Below are positions 1 to 10,281 of a stretch of 35,287 nucleotides of DNA, in pieces. The DNA is from Didymodactylos carnosus (Eukaryota > Rotifera > Eurotatoria > Philodinida > Philodinidae). Within the stretch, counting starts at the first letter, position 1. Every line of letters starts with the position of its first letter. The stretch spans positions 1 to 35,287 of the forward strand of contig CAJNOQ010001143.1 in the NCBI GenBank assembly GCA_905250885.1, read 5' to 3'. Under the pieces are notes generated by a model. It saw only the letters and a list, made by a program, of their open reading frames with translations, was not told the origin of the DNA and searched no databases. The translations under genes and the position numbers were made by a program.

Positions 1-90
1 CAGGATGATGATAATAACAGGCAAAAAGATAATGATAGTGATAACGATGAAATGGCAACAACTGCAACACTTGATGATGACTTTTTTTGA
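1..90 (+). CDS. 3' end of an unidentified gene, acidic Asp/Asn-rich C-terminus
   Basis: Frame 1 is open from the first base to a TGA at 88-90 and encodes 29 residues. The stretch is very rich in Asp and Asn (QDDDNNRQKDNDSDNDE, then MATTATLDDDFF). Low-complexity acidic tails like this are common at the C-termini of eukaryotic nuclear or cytosolic proteins. The body of the gene lies outside the window, so no function can be given. The frame could also be chance in a GAT-rich repeat, but the codon pattern is consistent with coding. Confidence 0.45.
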   Translation, partial: QDDDNNRQKDNDSDNDEMATTATLDDDFF

Positions 91-184
91 TAGATAAAAA
101 TGAATAGTATTCAACTATGAACTTTCACCAGTAGACCTCCCGCAGACCTCTAGTCAAAAGTGACTTCTTTTTTGATCAGTAAGA
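91..184. other. Short spacer with no recognised feature
   Basis: AT-rich sequence between the end of the first gene and the decayed LINE on the opposite strand. I see no reading frame, repeat or RNA gene in it. Confidence 0.4.
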
Positions 185-340
185 TGAAATTTTCATGTAA
201 AAGACACGCTGCGATGCCTTACAAAGGCGATTGGATTCCAATTTTATGCATCCGCAGCATCTTCATGAGACATCATGGATGTCGAGTCGACAAAAGTAGA
301 TTCTGGCAGAGTGTGAGCTATAAGCGGATCAATTCCTGGT

Positions 341-838
341 TCATTCCATGTGCAAACATCTGCAAAATAACAGTTCAAAATTTCGATTTTTTTTTTCTGT
401 TTCAACTACAATTTGATCCATATTATCTAATAAAGCTGGTATTGTAGTATTCCTTTCTCTACCTAGTTTGTGTTTAATTAATCTCCACCAATTCTTCGAA
501 GGAGCACAGACATTGTCATTAATTCTTTTAAAATAGTTTTCTTTAGTAGATTCACATGCTTCTTTAAATTTCTTCGCAATTTCATGATATAGCTGTAAAT
601 GATATATTGAATTGTTTCTTTTACGACAGAATTTTAATTTCTTTTTATAAAGGATTCTCAACTCATCATTAAACCAGACTTTATATCATAATTTTATCAC
701 TATTACCTTACTTGAAACGTAGGTTTTAATATGCTCAAGTAAAATTTCTTCAAAAGCTTGCACTTTCTCGTTAAGGCTATTGTAATTTTTCAAGAGTCGT
801 TCTACGGGAATATCTAAAAACCTTGCAATCACTTGTTC
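341..838 (-). pseudogene. LINE ORF2 linker between endonuclease and RT, with stops and a frameshift
   Basis: Continues the ORF2 frame after the stop at 839-841. It reads EQVIARFLDIPVERLL..., crosses a second in-frame TGA near 690, then gives YKVWFNDELRILYKKKLKFC and NWWRLIKHKLGR (a conserved WW/LG-type linker in this LINE group). Near 375 a run of A residues shifts the frame, after which KAEILNCYFADV is read, a segment that in the family sits just before the RT. The RT motifs themselves do not follow. Confidence 0.6.
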
Positions 839-1555
839 CTAATTTACCGCACCATAATCATAAACAGTTCTCATTCTTCTACCTTTACAAAAAAGCGTAT
901 TCATTTTAAATTCAATAAAACTGTGATAACTTCTATCTAACTTTGGTTGAATTACTACATCATTAATAAATGATGGATTCGTGGTAATAATTAAATCTAA
1001 ACAAGTGTTAGATACTTCTCTTGTTACTCCTCGAACTAACTGAAACAAATTTTCTGATTCAAGAAATTCTACGAGTTCTACTCCTTCCTTAGTTGAATCT
1101 ACGTTATTCATAGACCAAGACTTATTCTGCGCATTTAAGTCACCTACTATAATAATATAATCTTTTTTATATTTTGATTTATTTATTTCTTCAAGTACAT
1201 TGTGTAATTGCTCTTTTATTTGCCTCACAGTAATCGTCTGTGGACGATACACATTCAAAATTAGTACACTTAAATGATTTTCTAACGTTAGGCGCATTAC
1301 TAGTATTTTAAATCGTGCATTTTCAAATTCAAATAATCGTATATAATGAAAATCACTTCTTACATAGACCGCACATCCACCACCGTGACGCTCTCGGACC
1401 AAGCACATTGGAGAATGATAGTGAAGGAAATTGGTATCCCTATCTAAAGTACTATGATCGAGCCAAGTCTCCGTTAAACACAAAACCACAGGACAAGCAA
1501 GAGACAAATAGGCACTAACAGCATCTCTCTGTGAAAGTAGACTTCTTATATTCAT
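839..1555 (-). pseudogene. LINE ORF2 N-terminus: AP-like endonuclease domain
   Basis: 238 residues of an exonuclease-endonuclease-phosphatase (APE-type) domain, the enzyme that nicks target DNA to prime LINE reverse transcription. Visible blocks are NIRSL at residues 2-6, LTETWLD at 27-33 (metal-binding Glu29), NVYRPQ at 101-106, VGDLNAQN at 137-144 and CLDLIITT at 185-192. The last catalytic block, usually SDH, reads SYH at 209-211, so the catalytic Asp is replaced. The ATG is the probable start because a TGA lies four codons upstream in frame. The frame ends early at a TAG, but the homologous sequence continues beyond it (linker at 838-341). The copy is therefore inactive both by stop codons and by the active-site change. 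Confidence 0.85.
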
Positions 1556-1825
1556 AAATGTAATATTTCACTAGCAAACACATTTCTCTTGAATTTACTT
1601 ATGGATAAAAGAGAATAGCCACTCTTTCACCAAAACAGGACCTAACACATGTTAGCACCTAAAAGCGTTGGGCAAAACAAATAAAGGACAAGAGGATAAA
1701 AAGAATGAGAAAAAAAAAATGATTAACGAAAAAAATCGACATGAATAATCGAAGGGTCACGCCGAGATTATCTGAATAGCGCAGTTACTTGACTGATCAT
1801 GAGTATTATCAATGTCCACCATAGA

Positions 1826-2098
1826 CTAAAATCTTTCATATTTACCTTTTTGAATAAATAGATAAATGTTACCGTTTCGTGTAAATACTCTCTTTTTATC
1901 TAACTTTTGTTTTGCATAAAAATACAACTGATTGTTGTACCGTGTTAAATGTTCATTAACAAAAATATTTTTCAATTTTTCATGTTGTCGAAGTTGTTTA
2001 TGTGATAGATAGAATTTATTACGATCATTAATACGTACAAAACTTACAATAATTGTTGACTTTAATTTATCACCTGTTGTTTTTACAGGTAAAAACAC
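1826..2098 (-). pseudogene. LINE ORF1 C-terminal fragment
   Basis: A 90-residue frame ending in a stop, with the pattern seen at the end of ORF1 proteins of CR1/L2/Jockey-like LINEs: VSFVRINDRNKF, then NIFVNEHLTRYNNQLYFYA, then RVFTRNGNIYLF. In the family this segment follows an RRM-like or zinc-finger part and helps bind the element's RNA. The N-terminal part is not present upstream, so the LINE is 5' truncated or eroded. It lies on the same strand as the endonuclease ORF and 270 bp upstream of it, the usual ORF1-ORF2 order. Confidence 0.65.
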
Positions 2099-2100
2099 TT

Positions 2101-2673
2101 AATTTTGACAGAACAAAAGAAACCATATGCAGGTAACGATACTTACACAATACAAATAACCTATTATGAGAACTAATCAGAAATATTCTTAGACCTCCGA
2201 GAAAACATGGTATTCAGAAAACCTTTTAGCGTTATGTTAGATTATAAACTGTTCACATCAAATCTGTCCTTATGCCAATATAAGTTGCCAAAGGCATGAG
2301 ACCGAGTAAGTGGTATACGAGCGTTACCCTGTAGATTCGTAACAAACAAACCTGGTTACTTGATTGGCTCAATATTGCCGTTATCGCCTGTTCGAGAGTA
2401 TCACAGTCACCGTAGTTGTCGAAGGAACAATGCAACTAAAGCACTTTTCTCTGTCGATTTATTTTTGCTAAAGACATCTTGAGCAGCCGCAGTATGCCTC
2501 AGTGTCTAACAAGGGTCTCGTAGCATTTTCAATGCCTAAAATATGACTACCTGATTGATCTATGGCTGATGGCTGATTAAGGAGCTTGACTGTAGCTAGT
2601 GTATTGTGCGTTTCTGATATATTAGGGATGTCTATTAAATGCACCTAAGCTATTTTTTTCGAAAAAAGCCGCG
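2101..2673. other. Stretch without a recognised gene
   Basis: Lies between the 5' edge of the LINE remnant and a foldback element. Only short chance frames are present. I cannot recognise a gene, RNA or inverted repeat in it. Confidence 0.35.
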
Positions 2674-3167
2674 ACGAGACCGGGTTTCTGGAAAACCAGG
2701 TTTTCAGAAACTTTAAAAAATAATCTAAACCTTTCTTAATGAGGTATGATTGTAGACCGCAAATTTCTGATTAAAATGAGATATCTCCCAGCTCTACACG
2801 ACCTTTCTTTGCCAAGTTATAGAATTTACAATAAAAGCCCTAAATTAATCTCTTCTTATTTCTGTAGCTTTGAGCTGACAATGAGCATTTAGGACTTTTC
2901 GTGTAAATTCTATAACTTTGTAAAGAAAGGTCATGTAGAGCTGGGAGATGTCTCATTTTAATCAGAAATTTGCAGTCTACAATCACGTCTAATTAAGTAA
3001 GGTTGGATTATTTTTTAGAGTTTCTGAAAACCTGGCTTTCCAAAAACCCGGTCTCTGGAGACCCAGCAGCACAAACCGATGTCAGATTCGGATTTAGCGC
3101 AGTCAATTACCTATTGTCCACTAGATTTCAAGCAAAAAACGATTGCATACTTGGAGACCTTTCCTCG
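2674..3167. mobile_element. Foldback element, TWA family copy A (left end truncated)
   Basis: An imperfect inverted repeat: about 2674-2860 folds on about 2880-3060, around a centre near 2870. The inner arms carry a CCCTAAATTAAT-type loop flank, then TATAACTTTG.AAAGAAAGGTC, GCTGGGAGATGTCTCATTTT and TCAGAAATTTGC. The right side continues to a terminus ending in TTTCCTCG at 3167, followed by TTA. The left outer portion of about 110 bp is absent, so this copy is 5' deleted. It is the same family as the copies at 9655-10278 and 15419-16189. It has no coding capacity. Confidence 0.75.
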
Positions 3168-3339
3168 TTAGAGGTGTTTTTTCGAAGACATTAAGGCAGC
3201 TAACAGTAAAACGAGGAGTCAATGCACCTAAAATGTCTTCAAAACGCACTGTGGAAGCATTTTTAAGCTGGCCGAGTGGTTTATCAAGGCACTTTTTTTT
3301 GACAGTGTAACGGCATTCTGGTTTTTACAGCAAGATGCC

Positions 3340-3605
3340 AGCAAAGATGCAACCGGACCGAGCGCCCGTTTTCGGTCCGATCCAGTCGAGACTTATCAAC
3401 CGACCGGTTGGATCGGTCCCGATGAAACTGCTGGACCGGTTGACTTGGCTTATAACTAGAAAATATGACAGAAAATAGCATATTTATATCGAATAGGAAG
3501 CAAAAAACATCGGTCGGTTACGGGTCAAAGTTTTTAAAAAATGGCCGGTCAACCAGTCGGTCCAATCCGGTCGCCACATTTACGCGGATCACCGGATCAC
3601 CGTTG
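3340..3605. repeat. GC-rich palindromic repeat (GGACCGGTTGACC motif)
   Basis: Two clusters (about 3352-3455 and 3508-3600) of short self-complementary motifs built from ACCGGT, GGTCCGATCC, GGACCGGTTGACTTGG and CCGGTCAACCAGTCGGTCC. They stand out from the AT-rich surroundings. The design resembles the other motif-filled foldback elements in the window, but I could not fix terminal repeats or a target duplication. Confidence 0.45.
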
Positions 3606-3714
3606 TTTTCAAACTGAGTATAAAAAGCTGAATTCCAAAATTTTAAAATTGAAACTGACCGCCAAATTCACGGAACAGGAGCAGAATCGTAAAAACTACT
3701 ACCAAATTTGCAAA

Positions 3715-4090
3715 CGTATATAGTTCTTTCCATTGATTCGCTCAAAAATCTTAGACAAAATGGGAAGTAGCGTAATAGGTAATTATAATTAGCTGAATCA
3801 TTGTGATCACCAGATTTAAACAGCGCAGTTAGATAACCGGCTTTCCAAGGTGAAGGAAAATGACCTAAAATAAGTGATATGTTAAAGACATGCGTTAAAA
3901 TGTTTGAAATTGATCAAGAAACTTCTTTTAACGTCCTAGCGGGGATGCCTTAAAACAATCAATTAATATTGTTAATTAAGATTAATATTTCTAGTACTTC
4001 AGGGTCTGAAATCAATAACATCGACATTTTCATTTTACTCGTTTTAATTTGTTTAGGCAACATAAACTTCTTGAGGAGAAGAAGATTTAT
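3715..4090 (-). pseudogene. LINE reverse transcriptase fragment (motifs 0-2)
   Basis: On the minus strand from about 4050 downward the sequence reads DPEVLEILILINNIDCFKAS (the block before the RT, normally ending KASGPDG), shifts frame, then GIPARTLKEVS, a stop, NILTHVFNISLILGHFPSPW, KAGYLTALFKSGDHNDSANY, and after a one-base shift PITLLPILSKIFERI. These are the conserved N-terminal blocks of a non-LTR reverse transcriptase (GIP..LLKE, FP..WK.A...P.FK.GD....NYRPI.LLP..SKI.E.I). At least two frameshifts and one stop show that it is dead. It lies upstream of the other LINE remnant on the same strand, so it is a separate copy or a rearranged piece. Confidence 0.8.
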
Positions 4091-4773
4091 ATTTACTTCT
4101 CCAGCAACTGTTTTGAAATTTCAAAACAGCTGCTGTTACTCTCACATTTATATTGAAATTATTACCCCTCAACAAGTTAAATATTACTCCTTCAATACTA
4201 CTGAATCTCTCGCTTGTCTTCGGTTGTCACTCAAAAAAACCGAAAAATGTCAGTTGCGCTTTTGTGGTTATAGGTTAAAAGTTAATCACATAGTCTCGTT
4301 ATTTCAATCCTAGATCATTTCAATCCTTTATTATAATCATTTATTAGACACATGGCATCATTTAACTATTCAAACTATACACTGACGTCTGAAAATTTAA
4401 TTTAATCGTTAAAACTTAAAAATTCTTTGCTTATACAACATAAGTATGAAATTCCTTAGCTGTTCGAAATGAGCAACGAACCCTCGGTTGATACAAAGGA
4501 CTTTACAACTGAACACATCTGTCGTTTCTAATATTTTTTAATCAGGCATCTGGCGGATTACATTCATTCTGATGGACTTAAATGTCCATAACTGAAACGG
4601 AGGCGGAGAGATGAATGGTGTTAGTGAGGTGTCGACACTATAAAATATCGACGAAATCGGAAAACTAGTTAGCGTGTCGACAAATTGGGGCCGAACCGAT
4701 AAATGTATCTATGCTTGAATATACAGAAATTCCCGTGTGTAATGATTTTTTTGCCCTGAACTACCAAATTGTT
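4091..4773. other. Downstream flank of cysteine dioxygenase
   Basis: No recognisable gene. A short palindromic patch with TGTCGACAC and GTGTCGACA lies at about 4630-4680 and may be a remnant of a small inverted-repeat element. Confidence 0.3.
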
Positions 4774-7700
4774 TTATTTAATGTTGCCATGCTCAGTTGC
4801 ATATGACATTTCACTCTCTTCTATTTCCATTTTTCCATCTTTTTTCTTCTCAAACGTGTGACAAACGGCGTAGGGTGGTATGTAACAGTGCATTGTCACA
4901 GATCCTTCTACTTCATGCTCATTTTCCATTTTGTGTACACCCATCATGTCGTTGATCCATCGAACATCGCCCTCCACTAATTTAGACTCTTGAATCACGT
5001 CTAATCCCGACCATTTTCCATCATCCACTGAACCAGCTTCAACTATTTTCTTGTGAAACTTATCGTCTTTCGGATACACATAACGCGTCTCGATTATTTC
5101 ACCTAAAACAACAGGTACAGACAATATTATAAAAGACAGAATAAGTATTGAAAACATTGGATTTCTAATGCTTTCAAACGATAAACAACAATTCGAAATA
5201 CGTTGTAATGTAGTATACGTAGTTTTTAGTAATCCTCTGTTAAAATTATAGGTCAAAAATATTCTCTGCTCGTGGCTCATGCAGTTTGAATAAAGTGTTC
5301 CTTGTACTTTGCGAATGCAAATAGAGACGCTCCGAAGTACAAAAAGCAGGGGGGTTGATACGAAGAGTGAAGGATTTATACCGCAAGATTTGGAAGCAAA
5401 ATTAGTGAAAGAGAGCAAGAAGAATGCAAAACTTTTAAAATGCGAGCGGTAGCAGATTTTCTTGTAAACAACAAAAAAGAAAATATGTAAGTTTTTACTC
5501 TTAAACCGAGAGTATTTATAACATAATGAATAATCAACGATTGCACATTATGCAGTATCAAATCAGACCACAGTTTTCCCTCTTCATTTCCACATCGTCT
5601 TATCTTTATTAGTATACGTCAGATAGTGCTGATTGTTATTCTCAATTCTAGAGCAAAAATTTATCGGATTTGGGAGTAAAAGATTTCAAAAAGCAAGGAC
5701 GGGATCTCTCTCTACTTCTGCCATCGCGGCATTCCTAGATGCAAACTGTATAATCTATATAAAAAATTTTTTGTGCAATTTTAATATAAAATTTTCTCAG
5801 ACATATTCTAGAGAAATATAAACTTTAAGAGAATCATATTTTAATGCATTATGATCAACTCTTGCATGAGATTAATTGTAAAGTCAAAATAACTTTCGCT
5901 GAGTATACCTATGTACCATAATAACATCAAATATATTATTGTTCTGATAGTTTTCTTACTCACGATGGATTTATACATTTAAAGCTGTTCACGCATCATT
6001 TAGATAAAAAACGAATGCAAGTTACATAAAAGATCTTACCTTTAATTATTCTCATGAAACAATCACATCCTGAATGGTTGTGAATAGGTGAACCCATTTT
6101 TGGATTCCAACAGAGTAACATTAATGTGAAATGTTTGTTATCGGTTGCAATTAAATTTCGGGTATACTCTTCTTTAGGGTTCCAATATTGATATCGTTTC
6201 CATTCGTTTAAACTTGCATCGTAATTCTTTATTAATAGTTCAATTTTATCATGATCATATACTTTTTTACAGCTGGGCTTTGGATGAGGGTCGTCTTGGA
6301 TTTTCATTGAAGTCGATTCCAAAGTTTCGCGAAGAGATAGAACAAGATGAGCCAGTGAAAAAGAATGGTTAGGCGAAGTCTAAAATAGAATAGTGAAAAA
6401 ACACAAGAACTATTATCGAAGATAGCTAAGACTTTGGTGTATCTGTTAGCGTCCAAAGTGACATTTTGTCCAATGTAATATTGGCCTAGGCCACAGTAAA
6501 ATTCCACGTTGAACTAGTCCAAAGTCTATTTTCACTTTCACCTAGAGTTACTTAAGGTCAAAGTGCAATTTCAGTATGAACTAGTCCAAAGTAAAATGTA
6601 ATAAAAAGTATCACCACTACAGTACACTAGGCGAATCTAAGATTTGGCTAGTCCAAAGTGCAATTTAGAATTAATCAGACCAATGTGATAGGCCTAGGCT
6701 AATGTCAAATCAGGATGATAATTCACACATAATAGACAGAATTGATCATTTGTACTGAAACATTCCTCGTAATGAACTAACGTCCTGTTTTAGATGAATT
6801 TTTTATTTGTCAACACATTTGAAAAAGATACAGATTCTGTGAACCAAAAAGGAAAGTTTTGAAAACCACAAAGCTTCTATAAAACCTTCATTTCAGACCA
6901 ATTCCAAAAGTCATGATCTACTGCAACCTATGCACTGACTGCTTTCTTTATTTGACACTAGCTGCAAATAAAAATGGAAGTCGATCATTTACGACGAATT
7001 ACTCTTAATCGTAAACTACATAAAGCGGCATTTATTATTATATTATTCCTGAAAATTAGTTGTAGTATCTAGATAATTTAGAAGTTTTCCTCTCTTCTTC
7101 TACCAGCATATCGTAGATCCTGACTTATGAAACAAGTGAGAAATCAAAGTCTGTTTGGCCGAAAAAACTTTTCCTTGGAATTGGTCTGAAATGACAGGTC
7201 TGAAACAGGACGTTGGTTCATTACGAGGAATGTTTCAGTACAAATGATCAATTCTGTCTATTATGTGTGAATTATCATCCTGATTTGACATTAGCCTAGG
7301 CCTATCACATTGGTCTGATTAATTCTAAATTGCACTTTGGACTAGCCAAATCTTAGATTCGCCTAGTGTACTGTAGTGGTGATACTTTTTATTACATTTT
7401 ACTTTGGACTAGTTCATACTGAAATTGCACTTTGACCTTAAGTAACTCTAGGTGAAAGTGAAAATAGACTTTGGACTAGTTCAACGTGGAATTTTACTGT
7501 GGCCTAGGCCAATATTACATTGGACAAAATGTCACTTTGGACGCTAACAAATACATCAAATACGTTCTTAAAAGTTTTTGCTATGGCCACTATTACGCCA
7601 ATGTTTCCTTTCATTAATAACTATAAAAACACAGTGATAAACTATCTTAGGTGAACTAATACATTTTTGACTAATTCATGTGAAATTTAAAAAATCGTAA

Positions 7701-8128
7701 CCCACTCAGAAACACTTAAATTTCAAAATATGCTCTATTTGAGCTTCTTTGGATGGCAGAGATAACTTTTTGAACTTTTCTGGAAAACTTTCGAAAAATA
7801 GTTACATATATTCTTGTTTTTCAAGGAATAGTTTCAATGTAAATGAACATCTCCTCTGCATATCTCTGTGGAAAAAACATTTAAGTTTGTTTAGCTTAAG
7901 TAGGCTTTTGTATGTACATTACCATGTTATGTCTAATACTCATCTTATTACGTAAAACAAGCTATTTTAAACAGCTGAATACAGTGCGAATTAAAAAGAC
8001 TCTTCTTGATAAAATCATACCTCTTCTGTTTCTAGCTGTTTAATTTCTTGTTCTAGCTGATTATCCATGTCGACATGTTTGTATGTACAGTGATAAAGTT
8101 TTGGTAAAGAAGAACTTTTTTCATCCAT
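4774..8128 (-). CDS. CDO1: Cysteine dioxygenase type 1, three exons
   Basis: Oxidises L-cysteine to cysteine sulfinate with non-haem Fe(II) in the cytosol, the entry to taurine and sulfate formation. Exons on the minus strand: 8128-8021, 6379-6040 and 5102-4774 (777 nt, 258 aa). Introns are 1641 and 937 bp, with GTATGA..TTTTAG and GTAAGA..TTTTAG ends; phases agree. The cupin iron ligands are PIHNH (His136, His138) and GVH (His206). The cross-link pair of the mammalian enzyme is kept as Cys143 (HNHSGCDC) and Tyr223 (MHCYIPP). The substrate Arg is Arg110 in EYTRNL, and Thr219-His221-Tyr223 replaces the usual Ser-His-Tyr. Residues 1-40 form an N-terminal extension relative to the roughly 200-aa mammalian protein; from about 44 (SLAHLVLSL) it aligns with TLADLI. 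An AATAAA overlaps the stop codon. Exon 1 is inferred from splice sites and is the least certain part. Confidence 0.9.
5103..6039 (-). other. Intron 2 of cysteine dioxygenase
   Basis: The donor is AAAG|GTAAGATC at 6040/6039 and the acceptor is TTGTTTTAG|GTGAAA at 5103/5102. At 937 bp it is long compared with the 50-63 bp introns of the SDR gene. It contains only chance frames, and I see no repeat structure in it. Confidence 0.6.
6433..7560. mobile_element. Large foldback element with near-identical 347-bp arms, in intron 1 of cysteine dioxygenase
   Basis: The arms at 6444-6790 and 7203-7549 are reverse complements with one mismatch seen on reading (ACTAACG versus ACCAACG near the inner end). 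A weaker terminal extension (TTTGRTGTATYTG) reaches 6433 and 7560. Inside the arms the motif CTAGTCCAAAGT and variants recur at spacings of roughly 60-100 bp, with GGCCTAGGCC palindromes. The 412-bp spacer holds a second, nested inverted repeat (TTTCAGACCAATTCCAA at about 6892 against about 7192). No coding sequence was found. It lies wholly between the cysteine dioxygenase splice sites 8020 and 6380, so it would be transcribed and removed with the intron. Confidence 0.9.
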
Positions 8129-9654
8129 TTCTTTTGGTTACCTGAAACAACTGATTTGAATTAATATTCTTTGAAACACTGAAATGATCATTTTGAGTGT
8201 TTGCATACAAACAAAAGACAAAGCTCATGCTTTTGTCCTTCGTCTAACATTTTCTCATCAACCGCATAAATCATATTTTGTAGTTTCTTCGTAAGTAGAA
8301 AAGGGCAAGTGATCATAAAAACAAAGGAGAACATCTACTTGCCTTTACAAGCATTTAGATTTTTGTTTAGGGAACTTTTTGGCAGGACTGAGCGAGACTG
8401 AGTCCGAAACATTTAAGACTAAGTTTCGAGTCCATTTTGAGTCCTGTAATCTTTAAAACTCTGTTTTGATTGTTATAGTTTATTCTAAGATTTGAAATAG
8501 ATCAAATCTTGTTGTAACAGAGAAACGATTCTACAGGTTTTCAAAATACCACTTAGTTACCATTAAATCAATTTCTGTTTAGGAAGGCTGTTTATACTCT
8601 GCAAGATGAGACTACTTAGTAAAAAATCCGAGATGGTCTTTGAGAATGCTTCTGTGATAAGCAGATGTTTTTCTCGTGCAATGGCTACCTAAGTGCCTGG
8701 CATTGAGACACTAAAAACGAAAGTTGGAAAAATTAAAAAGCAATTTATTCTTCTCATATCTAAACAAAATCTTCAATGAGAAAAAAAGCTCAAATTGACA
8801 TCAACATTATCATTTAGTTATTGTGTTAAAATTATGATGATAGATGATGTCGTGTTCTATGGTTTTCTTTCAAATAAATTTACAATCCTCCTGTATTTAT
8901 TCTCTGTCACTGAATTTTGGATTCGGTGATTATTTTCAAAACATTTGAGTAACACATGATTCGATTCAGTTCTGTCTGCTGATTTCAAATATGCCTTCAT
9001 TTTCCATTGAAGATGTATAGGAAGTGGCAAAAATACAAAATAAGCAGACCGCTTCTGTGCTGAAAATCTATTTTTTCTCATTGTTTATGTTCCCGCATTC
9101 GCAATTCACCTCAACTTTTTTATATCGTACAAGAGAGAGAATGGAATTCTGTAGAAAGTGTGAGAATTTACTCACGCAGTATCAAAACTGCCGTGTCAAA
9201 AGTGTACCTTAATTTTTCTATTAAAAAAGTTGTAGTTCTCATGGAACAATTAATTTTTTTCTTTTAAATGTCAGAATTTGTAGCATAGAATTTAAGGATG
9301 TTTTTCTGCAAGAGCGCTCTTATGCCAAGCGTTGTTAATAATTATAGGATTTTTACTGACCATAATATTTTTGAAAAATCATAAAAAAAACTTTTATCTT
9401 TCGGCTATTTTTTCTATTTCCCCTTCATTTCACAACATAACGCTGATAGATGTAGACGCACAATAATCTATATTTTTCGAAATAGTGGAAGATGATCGAA
9501 GAAAAGATTTTTTATTGTATAGATATCGCGTAGGTACCTATCGATCAAACCTTTTAATTTTCTCAGGAACCATGGAGATGTGAAGCGTCAGAAATATCTA
9601 GAAATGTGTGCCTTCTAAAACTTTATAATTATCTATTGATTTCATGATATTTAA
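8129..9654. other. Upstream flank of cysteine dioxygenase
   Basis: Presumed 5' UTR and promoter side of the dioxygenase gene. A possible splice acceptor (TTGTTTCAG) lies 13 bases upstream of its ATG and may end an untranslated first exon. At 8383-8446 a short imperfect hairpin is built from CAGGACT and AGTCCGAAAC. Frames of 60-75 codons between 8857 and 9212 resemble nothing I know and overlap on opposite strands, so I do not call them genes. Confidence 0.35.
8383..8446. repeat. Short imperfect hairpin (GAGTCC motif)
   Basis: CAGGACTGAGCGAGACTGAG at the left pairs imperfectly with TTTTGAGTCCTG at the right, around GTCCGAAAC..GTTTCGAGTCC. It is a 64-bp inverted repeat that may be a remnant of a motif-type foldback element. 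Confidence 0.4.
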
Positions 9655-10278
9655 CGACGGAATCTCTCAAGGTGATAAAACGCTTTTTTCTCGGAATCTA
9701 GTGGGTTATAGGTTATCGACCATGCTGATTCCGAATATGACCATGGGAGTGGCCCTTGGTCCTTCGAAGATCCGACTTTTAGAAAACGAATTTTTCAAAA
9801 ACTCTAAGAAATAACCAGAACATTTCTTAATGAAACATGATTGTAGCGCGCAAATTTTGGATTAAAATGAGACATTCCCCAGCTTTACACGATCTTTCTT
9901 TAAAAAAAAAAAGTTAAAGAAAAAAGTTATAGAATTTACAAGAAAAACTCTAAATTAATTTCTTTTGATTTCTGTAGCTTTGAGTTGACAATGAACATTT
10001 AGGGGTTTTCTTGTAAATTCTATAACTTTGCAAAGAAAAGTCCTGCAAAGCTGGGAGATGTCTCATTTTAATCAGAAATTTGCGGGTTACAATCATGTCT
10101 CATTAAGAAAGGTTTTGGTTATATTCACAGTTTCTGAAAAACTGATTTTCTAGGAAATCGGATCTTCGAAGGGCTAAGGGCCATCCCCGGGGTCATATTC
10201 GGAATCAGCATGGTCGATAACCTATGACCCACTAGATTCCGAGCAAAAAGCGTTGTATCATCTCGAGAGGTTCCGTCG
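9655..10278. mobile_element. Foldback element, TWA family copy B (complete)
   Basis: Complete copy with terminal inverted repeats CGACGGAA.CTCTC..G.. at 9655 and 10278, flanked by TAA on both sides (9652-9654 and 10279-10281). The outer arms share TCGGAATCTAGTGGGT and ATCGACCATGCTGATTCCGA. The inner arms carry the family core GCTGGGAGATGTCTCATTTT followed by AATCAGAAATTTGC. A 3-bp TWA target duplication is typical of PIF/Harbinger-type transposons, but no transposase is present. The left arm holds a 20-odd-base A-rich insertion near 9901. Confidence 0.85.
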
Positions 10279-10281
10279 TAA

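Larger units (their letters stand above)
185..2100 (-). mobile_element. Decayed LINE (CR1/Jockey-like group), ORF1 end plus endonuclease, truncated before the RT
   Basis: Reading the minus strand from 2100 downward, the order is the C-terminal part of an ORF1 (2098-1826), a spacer of about 270 bp, an apurinic endonuclease domain (1555-839), and the linker that normally leads to the reverse transcriptase (838 to about 185). The RT domain is missing, so the copy is truncated at its 3' side. It is also broken: the ORF2 frame has a TAG right after residue 238 and a TGA about 50 codons later, and a frameshift in an A-run near 375 moves the frame to one reading EILNCYFADVCTWNEPG. This is a dead copy. 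I assign the group from the ORF1 C-terminus and the endonuclease type; a closer clade cannot be named from sequence alone. Confidence 0.8.

Noticed and set aside
160-447. A 95-codon plus-strand frame
   Set aside because: It is antisense to the LINE linker remnant, and its composition does not look like a real gene.
4774-5418. A 214-codon frame that could be read as one protein with a signal-like N-terminus
   Set aside because: Residues upstream of the TTTTAG acceptor at 5103 are intron. Only the part after it matches cysteine dioxygenase, and the splice phase fits exon 2.
9901-9935. A-rich run in copy B as a LINE poly(A) tail
   Set aside because: It sits inside the left inner arm of the foldback element with no retrotransposon sequence beside it, so it is more likely a local expansion.
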